A stretch of DNA of 22,527 nucleotides from CAYVUM01 sp964454795 (GTDB lineage: Bacteria; Pseudomonadota; Alphaproteobacteria; Rhodospirillales; Defluviicoccaceae). The stretch spans positions 1-22,527 of the forward strand of contig CAYVUM010000059.1 of assembly GCA_964454795.1 (NCBI GenBank), given 5' to 3'. Shown here in pieces: positions 13,782 through 22,527 of this stretch. The notes beneath the pieces were generated by a model, which was not told where the DNA came from, ran no database searches, and was given only the letters and a program-made list of their open reading frames with translations. The translations under genes and the position numbers were made by a program. Positions within the stretch are counted from its first letter, which is position 1. Each line of letters starts with the position of its first letter.

Positions 13782-14927
13782 CTACTGCGGCGGTTCCTCG
13801 CTCCCCGCCGGTGCGTAGGGGAACGGCAGCAGCCGGGCGTCGAGATAGGCATGGAGGGCCGGCCGGGACCAAGTGACCGCCGAGCGGCGGAAGGCGATGA
13901 ACGCGTTGTAGACCTTTTCCGCAACCACGTCCGTATCGGCCGCTTCGGCGACGACCGCGCCCGCTGCTGCGCCGATTGCCTGCAACACGGTGTCGGGGAG
14001 CGGGCGCGGCTCGATGCCGTGGGCGGCCTTGAGAATCGGCAGGGTCCGGGCATTCGCCACCTCGAAGGCGGCAAGCGAGCGGGTCGTCTCGGCCGCCGTC
14101 GCTGCCCGGATCGCGGCGCGTTCGCTCTCCTCGAGGCTCATCCACAGGTCGAGGTTGATGCCAAGACTGAGAATGATCCCGGGTTCGTGGACGCCCGGAT
14201 AATAATAGTAGGGGGCGGCATCGGGGAGACCCAGGTGCACCCCGAGCCAGGGGCCGAACCATTCGACGCCGTCGATGGTGTCGGACGTCAGCGCCTCAAC
14301 CAGCGCCCGGCCGGGCAGCGCCACTGCCGAGGCACCGAGACGGCGCATGACGCTGCCGCCGAGTCCCGGCAAGGCCAGCCGGAGCCCCCGCAGGTCCTCA
14401 ACGTCATTGATCTCGCGTTTCGACCAGAGGGCCATCTGGGCGCCGGTATTGCCCGCCATCAGCGGCTTGACATTGAACAGCGCCGCCAGGTTGTCCCACA
14501 GCTTCTGGCCGCCATCGCCGTAGACCCAGGCGATCGTCTCCTGAGGGGTGAGGCCGAACGGCACGGCGGCGAAGAACGCGAACGCCGGAGACTTGGCGAG
14601 CCAGTAGGAGTCGATCGCATGATAGGCGTCCACATCGCCGCGGGCTACGGCGTCGAATGACTCGAACGCCGGGACCAGGGTGTCGGCGGCATGGACGCTG
14701 ACATTCAGCCGGCCTTCGGTGAGGTCGCGGATGGTGAGGGCGATGCGCTCAGCCGACGTGGAAAGTCCGGGAAAATTTTCGGGCCAGGTCGTGACCATCC
14801 GCAGTTCGCGGCGGCCCTGTGCCCGCGCCGGCGCGGCCAGTGAAGTAACCGCCGTTACGCCAGCGCCACCGAGAAACGTCCGCCGCTTGATGCCTCTCCG
14901 TTCCCCGGCCGCGGTGACTGGCTCCAA
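13782..14927 (-). CDS. Second TRAP transporter substrate-binding protein (paralogue)
   Basis: This Tat-exported TRAP solute-binding protein is a diverged paralogue of the next gene downstream. Shared blocks are RELRMVTTWPENFPGLSTSAE, the ligand-fold segment LRLALPGLGGSVMRRLGA, TIDGVEWFGPW and YYYYPGVHEPG. The Tat motif is KRRTFLGGAG, ending near AAPARAQG. The Arg in the M-R-I-P-G segment of the paralogue is L-A-L-P-G here, so ligand preference may differ. The start is unclear. The first conventional in-frame codon upstream of the signal is TTG 14927, used here, but it has no well-placed ribosome site. An ATC at 14891 aligns exactly with the paralogue's ATG and has GGGGAA at 9 nt. The downstream hairpin and gene order suggest separate or partly coupled expression with the paralogue. 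No transporter membrane gene is present. Confidence 0.87.
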   Translation of the reverse strand: MEPVTAAGERRGIKRRTFLGGAGVTAVTSLAAPARAQGRRELRMVTTWPENFPGLSTSAERIALTIRDLTEGRLNVSVHAADTLVPAFESFDAVARGDVDAYHAIDSYWLAKSPAFAFFAAVPFGLTPQETIAWVYGDGGQKLWDNLAALFNVKPLMAGNTGAQMALWSKREINDVEDLRGLRLALPGLGGSVMRRLGASAVALPGRALVEALTSDTIDGVEWFGPWLGVHLGLPDAAPYYYYPGVHEPGIILSLGINLDLWMSLEESERAAIRAATAAETTRSLAAFEVANARTLPILKAAHGIEPRPLPDTVLQAIGAAAGAVVAEAADTDVVAEKVYNAFIAFRRSAVTWSRPALHAYLDARLLPFPYAPAGSEEPPQ

Positions 14928-15073
14928 CTCCGGGCGACCGCTTCCCGGGGTTCGCGTCGTTATCGCCGCGCTGACTGCCTTTCCGACCTGACACACGGCG
15001 CAGGGGCCCTCAGTGTTCCTGGAGGAGCGGCTATCCCGTCGCCCTGTCGCCGTTGAGCCGGCGCGGCGTCTCC

Positions 15074-15835
15074 TCAAGGCGCCGGCTTGAACGGACGGGT
15101 CGTGGCCGGATCATCCGGGCGAAGCGGCTGCCAGCCGTCGGGCGTGTAGGCTTCCAGGGGCTGGAATTTGGCCTTGTACGACATTTTGCGGCAGTCGGCG
15201 ACCCAGAAGCCGAGATAGACATGTCGAAGCCTCAGTTCGCGCGCCCGCTCGACCAGCCAGAGGATCACCTGGGTGCCAAGGCTGCGGCGCTCCTCGGCCG
15301 GGTCGTAAAAGCTGTAAACGGCGGAAAGCCCGTCGGAAACCCGGTCGGTGATGCAGGCCGCGGCAAGAGAGCCGGACGGCGTGCGGAACTCGATCACCGA
15401 GGTATCGACGGGCGTGTCCTCGACCAGCGCCTGGTAATCAAAAAAGTCCATCCGCGCCATCTCACCGCCGCCGTGGCGGCCTGCCTGGTAAGTGTTGAAC
15501 AGCCGGAACTGCTCGGCCGTGGCCCGCGGCGGACACTCGATGCCGGCAAGGTCAGCATTGCGATTCCAGATCCGCCGCTGCGTCCGGCTTGCTGTGAAAT
15601 CGGGGACAACGATGCGGACGGTGGCACAGGCGGAACACTCCCGGCAAACGGGAATGTAGGCGAAATGGTGGCTGCGGCGGAAGCCGGCCCGCGACAGGGT
15701 GTCGTGGAAAGCCGAGGCATCCTTACCCACCAGCTCCGCAACCAGCCGGCGCTCCATCCGTCCGGGCAGATACGGGCAGGGGATGGGGGCGGTGGCGAAA
15801 AAGAACCGCGTCCCGCTGATCGGCTTGTGTTTCAT
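15074..15835 (-). CDS. bpt: Aspartate/glutamate leucyltransferase (Bpt)
   Basis: This 253-residue enzyme transfers leucine (or arginine) from aminoacyl-tRNA to N-terminal Asp or Glu of proteins, marking them for ClpAP through ClpS in the N-degron pathway. Diagnostic motifs are CPYLPGRMERRLVAEL (Cys20), LSRAGFRRSHHFAYIPVC, CRECSAC (Cys64, 67, 70), SRTQRRIWNRNADL and a C-terminal GNAT-like half with SLGTQVILWLVERAR and YLGFWVADCRKMSYK. Length and motifs fit Bpt of proteobacteria rather than eukaryotic ATE1. ATG 15835 has GAGGAG directly upstream. A strong 29-nt dyad lies just before that site. It is cytoplasmic and probably monocistronic; the TRAP gene downstream starts about 150-180 bp further on. 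Whether it transfers Leu or Arg cannot be read from the sequence alone. Confidence 0.92.
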   Translation of the reverse strand: MKHKPISGTRFFFATAPIPCPYLPGRMERRLVAELVGKDASAFHDTLSRAGFRRSHHFAYIPVCRECSACATVRIVVPDFTASRTQRRIWNRNADLAGIECPPRATAEQFRLFNTYQAGRHGGGEMARMDFFDYQALVEDTPVDTSVIEFRTPSGSLAAACITDRVSDGLSAVYSFYDPAEERRSLGTQVILWLVERARELRLRHVYLGFWVADCRKMSYKAKFQPLEAYTPDGWQPLRPDDPATTRPFKPAP

Positions 15836-15848
15836 CGCTCCTCGCCGC

Positions 15849-15877
15849 GGTTTCGAGAATCAATCTTCTTCGAAACC
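15849..15877. promoter_or_regulatory. 29-nt inverted repeat upstream of bpt
   Basis: Arms GGTTTCG-AGAA and TTCT-T-CGAAACC pair over 11 bp with one bulged base around TCAATC. The dyad ends about 5 nt upstream of the bpt ribosome-binding site, in an A+T-rich patch of otherwise GC-rich DNA. It could be an operator or an RNA hairpin controlling bpt translation. No T-run follows it in either useful direction, so a terminator for motB is less likely. Confidence 0.5.
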
Positions 15878-15980
15878 TAGCATCCTTCCGGCGCGAAGGA
15901 AATGCCGGGCGACCGCGGTCGGGCGGGGCGGTGCTGGGGTTTCCCACTGTGTTGAACCGGAAAGCGGGGCCGGGACGCTG

Positions 15981-16928
15981 TTATCTGCCCCAATCGGGCG
16001 TTGTCAGCGGAGCGGGCGCCGCGGGCGGCGGTGGCGCGGGGGCCGTGAAACCGCTGCCGGTCCCGCGCAGCAGCACCACCGACAACCGGCGGTTGGCCGG
16101 ATCGGCCGGATCGTCAGGATTGAGCGGTTCGGTTGCGGCCTTGCCGACGACCCGGGAGAACCGTCCGGCGGGCACGCCGAGCACAGTCAGCGCCCGGCGG
16201 GCGGCGTTGGCGCGGTCCGTCGACAATTCCCAGTTGCTGTAGGGCCCGTCTTTGGCGAACGGGGTCGCATCGGTGTGACCCGTCACTGCAACCTGCTGCG
16301 GCATCCGGCCGATCACATCGGCGACAAGGCGGAGCAGCGCGCGGGTATGGGCGTACATCTCAGCATTGCCGCGCGGGAACATCGGCAGGCCTTCCTGGTC
16401 GATGATCTGGATGTGCAGGCCCTCTGGCGTCTTCTCGACCTTCAGGCTGTTGCCGAGTTCGCGGAACTGGGGCGACGCGGCAAGTGCCTGCTCCAGTTCG
16501 GCGATTGCCTCACGGAATTGCCGGTCTTCATGCTCGGCGACCAGGGCTTCGCGCTGCTCGGCGGAAAGCTCCTCGGGATCGGGGGCACCGCTGCCGTCCA
16601 CCGGGTTGTTGCCGCCGTCGCGCTCCAGGGTGGCAGGGTGGGGATCGGTGACTGGTGGATCGCGGAACAGCGCCTCGGACTGGATGGTCTCGCCGCCGAG
16701 CACATGACCGGCCCCCGGCGAGGACTGGGAGGTCGAGACAGACGGAGCGAAGTAGTTGGAAATGCCGATCAGCTGTTCCTGGGACACGGCGTTGAGCAGC
16801 CACATCAAGAGGAAGAAAGCCATCATCGCGGTGACGAAGTCGGCGTATGCAACCTTCCAGGCGCCCCCGTGGTGGCCGTGGCCGGCCTTCTTGATGCGTT
16901 TGATGATGATCGGCTGATTGGGGGTCAT
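15981..16928 (-). CDS. motB: Flagellar stator protein MotB
   Basis: This 315-residue stator protein couples H+ flow to flagellar rotation and anchors the stator to peptidoglycan. Positions 22-48 hold the single transmembrane helix with the proton-binding Asp30 in KVAYADFVTAMMAFFLLMWL. A Ser/Gly/Pro-rich plug and linker follow (about 55-120). The OmpA-like peptidoglycan-binding domain spans about 150-290, with VTGHTDATPF, SNWELSTDRANAARRAL and NRRLSVVLLRG. The last 25 residues are a Pro/Ala-rich tail (PAPPPPAAPAP). ATG 16928 follows GGGGAA by 11 nt. It lies 40 bp downstream of motA on the same strand, the standard stator operon. The Asp rather than a sodium-type signature suggests proton coupling, which is an inference. 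Confidence 0.95.
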   Translation of the reverse strand: MTPNQPIIIKRIKKAGHGHHGGAWKVAYADFVTAMMAFFLLMWLLNAVSQEQLIGISNYFAPSVSTSQSSPGAGHVLGGETIQSEALFRDPPVTDPHPATLERDGGNNPVDGSGAPDPEELSAEQREALVAEHEDRQFREAIAELEQALAASPQFRELGNSLKVEKTPEGLHIQIIDQEGLPMFPRGNAEMYAHTRALLRLVADVIGRMPQQVAVTGHTDATPFAKDGPYSNWELSTDRANAARRALTVLGVPAGRFSRVVGKAATEPLNPDDPADPANRRLSVVLLRGTGSGFTAPAPPPPAAPAPLTTPDWGR

Positions 16929-16968
16929 TGCCCGCACCGTTCCCCCACGGGCTGCGCTGCCGCCGCTG

Positions 16969-17826
16969 TCATCCCTGCGCTCCCTGGATCGCTTCCTCGA
17001 GTTCGCTGAAGCTCGGCCGGACGTTGCTGGCGAGGCCCTTGCGGGCGAATTCCACAGACACTTGCGGCGCGTAGCCCTGCATGTGCGCGAGTACGGCCAT
17101 CTTGATGCAGGTGATGTAGCGGCCGTCGGCATCGAACGTGGATTGCAGCGAGCTGGCGATCGGCGCGCAGAAACCGTAAGCGATCAGCACGCCGGAGAAC
17201 GTGCCGACCAGGGCGCCGCCGATCAGGTGGCCAAGCACCTCGGGCGGTTCGGTGATCGAGCCCATCGTGTGGATGACCCCGAGCACCGCAGCGACGATGC
17301 CGAGCGCCGGCATTGCATCGGCGGTGCTCTGCACGGCGCCGGCGATGGCGTGCTGCTCGCCATGGTGGATTTCGATCTCCGCTTCCATCACCGCTTCCAC
17401 CTCGTGGGGTGGCGGTGCGCCGAGGGTGAGCAGTCTCAAGTAGTCGCACAGGAATTCCACCGCGTGATGATCGCGGAGAAAGCCGGGGTAATTCTGGAAG
17501 ATCGGACTGTCCTCGGGCTTCTCGATGTGGGTTTCGAGAGCAAGGTCGCCCTTGGTCTTGGCCAGCTTGAACAGGGTGTAGAGCATGCTCAGCAGCTCCA
17601 CATACGCCTGCTTCTTGTAGCGGGCGCCTTTCAGCAATTTGCCGAGGGACTTCAGGGTGCCGGTGAGCACCGGTGCAGGATTGGCAATCAGGAATGCGCC
17701 GATCGCCGCGCCGAAGATGATGACAAACTCGAACGGCTGCCACAGCACCTCCAGGTGGCCGCCGGCCCCCAGATAGCCGCCGATCACGCAGGCACAGACG
17801 ACGAGGAATCCAATGATGAAGAACAT
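16969..17826 (-). CDS. motA: Flagellar stator protein MotA
   Basis: This 285-residue stator subunit surrounds MotB and drives the rotor by contact with FliG. It has four membrane segments: residues 1-20, about 30-50, and two in the C-terminal half around PALGIVAAVLGVIHTMGSI and GALVGTFSGVLIAYGF. The cytoplasmic loop carries Lys90 and Glu98 (KLAKTKGDLALETH), which correspond to the Arg90 and Glu98 torque residues of E. coli MotA. ATG 17826 gives the standard family N-terminus MFFIIGFLVV. The Shine-Dalgarno is weak. A 7-bp hairpin sits 42 bp upstream in the leader. No other flagellar or chemotaxis gene is in the window, so the stator genes are detached from a flagellar cluster, as is common in Alphaproteobacteria. 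Confidence 0.95.
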   Translation of the reverse strand: MFFIIGFLVVCACVIGGYLGAGGHLEVLWQPFEFVIIFGAAIGAFLIANPAPVLTGTLKSLGKLLKGARYKKQAYVELLSMLYTLFKLAKTKGDLALETHIEKPEDSPIFQNYPGFLRDHHAVEFLCDYLRLLTLGAPPPHEVEAVMEAEIEIHHGEQHAIAGAVQSTADAMPALGIVAAVLGVIHTMGSITEPPEVLGHLIGGALVGTFSGVLIAYGFCAPIASSLQSTFDADGRYITCIKMAVLAHMQGYAPQVSVEFARKGLASNVRPSFSELEEAIQGAQG

Positions 17827-17867
17827 GCGTTGCGCTCAGGAGTCCCTTGACCGCGGCTTCGCTGCTC

Positions 17868-17886
17868 CCCTACCTAGCCGGTAGGG
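17868..17886. promoter_or_regulatory. Small hairpin in the motA upstream region
   Basis: CCCTACC and GGTAGGG pair perfectly over 7 bp around TAGCC, 42 bp upstream of motA ATG. It may be a leader hairpin or an operator. I found no convincing sigma-28-type flagellar promoter around it. Confidence 0.3.
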
Positions 17887-18034
17887 CTGTCGCCGCCGAC
17901 CTCCAGCAGCGGCCCGATGCCGCCGAGACGTAGCGCGGTTCGGGTTACCAGAGCCTAAAAGCGAGCCGGGCGGCCGGCGCTCGCTCCCTGTTTCGGGCGG
18001 CGCCGCAATCAGGATTTGCCGGATAGGGTATGTG

Positions 18035-18565
18035 ATGTCCCAGGTCCCGGACCCCGCTGCCAGCGGCGGCGTCGATCCCCAGGTGTTTCGCAACGGACTG
18101 AGCCGCTTCGCCTCCGGCGTCTCGGTGATTACGACCTGCGATGCCGGTGGGGGGCCCGTCGGAATCACCGTCAGCGCCTTCGCCTCGGTCTCGCTGCGGC
18201 CGCCCCTGGTGCTGTTCTGCCTCGATCTCGCCACCGCCAGCCTGGCGGCGTTCCGGGCTGCCAGCGCCTGGACCGTGAACATTCTCGCCGAGGGACAGCA
18301 GCCGGTCTCCGAGCTGTTCGCCAGCCACCGCCCGGAGCGCTTCGAGGTCACTCCCCACCACCCGGGGGAGAACGGCTGCCCGGTGATCAGCGGCTGCCTC
18401 GCCACCCTCGAATGCAGCCGCTTCGACGTCCATGGGGCTGGCGATCACCTCATCTTCATCGGCCGGGTCGACCGGGTGCAGATCGGCACGGGTAAGCCGC
18501 TGCTCTATTACCGCGGAGGCTACTGCCGGCTGGCCCTGCTCACACCGGCGCCCCACAACCACTGA
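18035..18565 (+). CDS. Flavin reductase family protein (FMN-binding split barrel)
   Basis: This 176-residue protein belongs to the HpaC/ActVB-like flavin reductases, which use NAD(P)H to reduce free FMN or FAD for a partner monooxygenase. The fold signature is LSRFASGVSVITTCD, then PVGITVSAFASVSLRPPLVL and the C-terminal GDHLIFIGRVDRVQ with LLYYRGGYCRL. It is cytoplasmic. ATG 18035 is preferred; a GTG codon directly before it is the alternative. The upstream bases read ATGTGATG, so a one-codon ATG-TGA frame overlaps the start. It is divergent from motA and convergent with the threonine ammonia-lyase gene, so it appears monocistronic. No oxygenase partner lies nearby, so its physiological role is unknown. 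Confidence 0.87.
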   Translation: MSQVPDPAASGGVDPQVFRNGLSRFASGVSVITTCDAGGGPVGITVSAFASVSLRPPLVLFCLDLATASLAAFRAASAWTVNILAEGQQPVSELFASHRPERFEVTPHHPGENGCPVISGCLATLECSRFDVHGAGDHLIFIGRVDRVQIGTGKPLLYYRGGYCRLALLTPAPHNH

Positions 18566-18570
18566 GCCGT

Positions 18571-18585
18571 CCCGACACCGTCGGG
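18571..18585. terminator. Hairpin between convergent genes
   Basis: CCCGAC and GTCGGG pair around ACC, 5 bp after the flavin reductase stop and 28 bp from the threonine ammonia-lyase stop. The stem suits a terminator for either gene, but no T-tract follows. Confidence 0.4.
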
Positions 18586-18613
18586 CGGGTCCGGCGGGCA
18601 AACGGCCCGGCAC

Positions 18614-19839
<1,226 letters not shown>

Positions 19840-19843
<4 letters not shown>

Positions 19844-22263
19844 GAAGCCGGATCGGCCGGCACCGGGCGCAGCAGCAGCCGGCCGCTGCCGTCAGCGCGC
19901 AGGCTCTCCCGGTCGCGGCCGAGCTCGATCCATGCGCCGTCCCGCCATCGCTCGATCAGATTGCCGTAATGGCGCGATAAGGGATTCCCGGACTGGCCGA
20001 TGGAGATCATGAACCGGGAGCGGGAGAGGTCGGACAGGTCGTAGACCGCGCGCAGCCCGGGCCCGTGGACGCTGGCGAACGGGTCCTCGCCACGGCCGCG
20101 CCACACCGCCCGGTTGGCGGTGTGCCGGCCGCCGTCGCTGGCGATCGACCGGTCCGTCAGCGCAGCCACCCCGGGGATCCGGCCGAGCGGCAGATGGGAG
20201 AAACGGGCGGCGTGGGCATCGCCCCAGCGCCAGGTGGCGACGTCAGGCCCGTGGCGATCGGACAGCACTGCCACGGCGCGCCCGAGAGCGAGGCTGATCT
20301 GGCCGCTGCAGGTCTCTGCCGCCGCCGTTCCAACATCATCGCACCAGGAAGCAGCCTCGCCGCCGGTCAGCACCCGGAGCAGGAACCGCGGCCGGTCATC
20401 GGAGATCTGCGCGACCGCGCCCGTCAATTCGTCGGCAACGATGGCGTCGAACAGGGCGCTCTTCCAGGCCGCGTAGATCAGCGGCTCGGGGCGGTCGCGC
20501 GCCATGGTGCCGTCCCAGCCGTCAAGGCGGGCGGCGATGGCCGCGTGCGGTGCGTCCGGCGGCAGCCCCGCGATCATCGCTTCGGCAAGGCCGCGCGCCG
20601 CCAGGGAGACGGCATCAAGCTGGATCGCGTGGAGACTGTCCAGGTCATGGAGCGGCCGGCCGTCGATCAGTGCGACGATCCGTTCCGCCCGGAAACCGGG
20701 GTCGTAACTGCCACCCAAGTCGTAAGGGTAGCCCGGCGGGTCCACCCGGTTGTTGGCGTTCACCAGCCGGCCGCTGACCGGATCGACGGCCTGCGGCAGG
20801 GCGTCGGTGGGGATGAATCCCTGCCAGTCATAGGCGCCCGTCCACCCCGGAACCGGCCTGCGGCCGCCGCCATCGGGCCGGATGGGGATGCGTCCGGCGG
20901 ACAGGAAGGCAATTCGGCCGTCAGCGTCGGCGTAGGCGACGTTCTGCTGCGGGGAATGAAACTGTTCCAGCGCGGCGCGAAAATCCGCCCAGCCGGCGGC
21001 GCGGTTGAAGCCGAACACCGCTTCCGGGGTCCGGTCGTCGTCGCGAAGGTAGGTCGCCGCCAGCGCCACAGCATGGTCGGCGCGCGTGTCCGCAGCGACC
21101 GGGAGCCATTCGGGGACGGCATCGGAGATGATCGGACCGTGGCGGCTTTCCCGGACGTCGAGGGTGAGGGTGGGGCCGAAGCGGACGTCGATGACCTCGC
21201 TGCGAACCGTGAACGGCGCCGTTCCCTGCGGGGTCTCGTAACGGCCCGGATCGATCGGCGAGAGGCGCTCGACGATCAGATCCTCGGTATCCACATGGGT
21301 GGTGGTGAAGCCCCAGGCGACGCGGTCGTTATGACCGAGGACGATGAACGGCACGCCGGGCGCGCTGGCACCGGAGATCGTCCGCTCCGGGGTGACCAGG
21401 CGGGCGAGATACCAGGTGCCGGGAACCATAAACGGCAGGTGCGGATCGTTGGCGAGGATCGGTTTGCCGGTCGTCGTCCGCGAGCCGTCGACGACCCAGA
21501 AGTTGGACGCGCCGCCGGCTTCCCGGGGCGAGAGCGGATCGATCCCGAGCAGCGGCGAGAGGTCGAGCCTGGCCGTATCGCGCGCCCCGCTGCCGGTGAT
21601 CGGGCCATGATCGTCCTCACCCTGTTCGAACAGGGCAGCGACCTGCTCGGGGCTGAGCTGGCCGTCGAGACCGTGGCGCAACAGTTCCTCGTGGCGATTG
21701 GTCGCCAGCCGCCAGGCCATAAGCTTGCCCCAGACCAGTGAATCCGCCGGCCGCCACGGCTCCGGCGCGTGAAACAGCAGGACGAACTCGGGCGGCAGGG
21801 CACCGCTGCGCTGATCCAGCCAGGCGTTCACGCCGGCCGTATAGGCGGTGATGAGGGCGCGCAGCTCCGGCGAAAGCAGGGCGAATTGCTCCTCGGCGCG
21901 GTGGTAGAGACCGAGGGTCAGCATGAACTGATCGGTCTCGACCCCCAGATCACCGACCACTTCGGACAGCCGGCCGCTGCCCAGCCGGCGCATCGTCTCC
22001 ATCTGCCACAGCCGGTCCTGGGCGTGCACGAAGCCAAGGGCGAACGCCGCATCCTCATCGGTGGCCGCGAAAATGTGGGGAACACCGTCGGGATCGCGGA
22101 GGATCTCCACCGGCGCCGAAAGCCCGGCAACCGCGACCTCACCGTCGACGGCCGGCAGCGACGTGTGCATCCATGCGTAGAGTCCGATTGCCGCCACGGC
22201 GAGGGCGGCAAACAGCCCGCCGACCCAAAGCCCGATCCCGCGGAGCAGGCGTCGCACCCTCAT
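19840..22263 (-). CDS. Penicillin acylase family Ntn hydrolase
   Basis: This 807-residue N-terminal nucleophile hydrolase belongs to the penicillin/cephalosporin/AHL acylase (S45) family, which cleaves an amide between an acyl chain and an amine. A membrane anchor or uncleaved signal (residues 11-31) precedes the alpha chain. Motifs include RDPDGVPHIFA, ALGFVHAQDRLWQME and the autocleavage site GGASNFWVVDG, where Ser253 becomes the new N-terminal nucleophile of the beta chain. ANDPHL follows, and further on there are ALGHND-like (VLGHNDRVAWGFTT) and NRVDPPGYPYDLGG segments. It is probably periplasmic and anchored. The true substrate is unknown: N-acyl homoserine lactones, peptides or other amides are possible. 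ATG 22263 starts it 58 bp after ilvC; its end overlaps the threonine ammonia-lyase start. Confidence 0.9.
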
Positions 22264-22321
22264 TGCCAGCGACCTGTGCCCGAAACCGGGACAAGCGGAG
22301 CCGTTACGTCCACGACCCGGC

Positions 22322-22527
22322 TCAGTTCTTTGATTTGTCGACGAGGCGCTTCTCGCCGATCCACGGCATCATTCCGCGCAGGCGCTCGCCGACCTCCTCG
22401 ATCGGGTGCTGGCCGGCGCGCCGGCGCATCGCCTTGAAGCTCGGCTGGCCGCCGGCATTCTCCAGCATCCAGTCCTTGGCGAACCGTCCGGACTGGATCT
22501 CGTCGAGGATGCGTTTCATCTCCGCGC
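22322..22527 (-). CDS. ilvC: Ketol-acid reductoisomerase, C-terminal part
   Basis: This is the last 67 or so codons of acetohydroxy-acid isomeroreductase, which converts 2-acetolactate or 2-aceto-2-hydroxybutyrate to dihydroxy acids in valine/isoleucine synthesis using NADPH and Mg2+. The gene continues beyond the right edge of the window. The class I C-terminus is clear: AEMKRILDEIQSGRFAKDWM, SFKAMRRRAGQHPIEEVGE, LRGMMPWI and DKSKN at the end. No start is visible, and an internal Met at 22519 is not the gene start. The acylase and threonine ammonia-lyase genes follow in the same direction. Confidence 0.95.
   Translation of the reverse strand, partial: AEMKRILDEIQSGRFAKDWMLENAGGQPSFKAMRRRAGQHPIEEVGERLRGMMPWIGEKRLVDKSKN

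Noticed and set aside
15910..15921. 12-bp palindrome CGACCGCGGTCG downstream of motB
   Set aside because: It has no room for a loop and no T-tract; short GC palindromes are expected by chance at this composition.
20065..21741. 558-codon plus-strand frame opposite the acylase gene
   Set aside because: It is antisense to a gene with clear Ntn-hydrolase motifs and shows no protein-like features of its own.
22298..22323. GAGCCG / CGGCTC inverted repeat at the ilvC end
   Set aside because: The 6-bp stem has a 14-nt loop, overlaps the stop codon and has no T-tract.

Overview
The window looks like chromosomal DNA of a free-living, motile alphaproteobacterium. It is very GC-rich, most genes carry Tat- or Sec-type signals, and several families are typical of that class: an LdtR-like MarR regulator, a Bpt-type leucyltransferase, TakP-like TRAP binding proteins, MotA/MotB, and the circularly permuted ATP-grasp/alpha-E pair. 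No species can be named from this sequence. There are no phage, IS, CRISPR, tRNA or rRNA genes, so the content is chromosomal with some accessory-like clusters. Only the right edge is cut by the window (ilvC).

Left part (279-5466). A leftward operon encodes the AsmA-like intermembrane lipid-transfer protein YdbH, its outer-membrane lipoprotein partner YnbE and the small periplasmic YdbL. The ydbH and ynbE reading frames overlap and ydbL follows within a few bases. An XdhC-type molybdenum-cofactor insertion chaperone lies 40 bp further on. A small SocA/Panacea-domain protein is transcribed divergently from ydbH.

Centre-left (5764-9938). Three tightly coupled rightward genes encode a circularly permuted ATP-grasp ligase, an alpha-E protein and a transglutaminase-like protein. 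This is a widespread but biochemically undefined cluster, predicted to make and process peptide or amide bonds. A separate tandem universal stress protein gene follows. The first gene appears to start at CTG. The transglutaminase has its cysteine one position away from where I expect it.

Centre-right (10076-15835), all leftward: a CitMHS_2/NhaD-like ion antiporter, a pair of tandem 62-nt palindromes that differ by compensatory changes, an LdtR-like MarR regulator, two paralogous Tat-exported TRAP substrate-binding proteins without any TRAP membrane subunit, and the N-degron leucyltransferase Bpt.

Right part (15981-22527): motA-motB for the flagellar stator, a divergent flavin reductase, and a leftward ilvC / penicillin-acylase-like Ntn hydrolase / threonine ammonia-lyase group. 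In that group the acylase stop overlaps the threonine ammonia-lyase start. Two isoleucine-pathway enzymes therefore flank a periplasmic or membrane-anchored acylase.

The most interesting signals are the ATP-grasp/alpha-E/transglutaminase operon with its unusual cysteine, the covarying tandem palindromes, and the acylase embedded between ilv genes.
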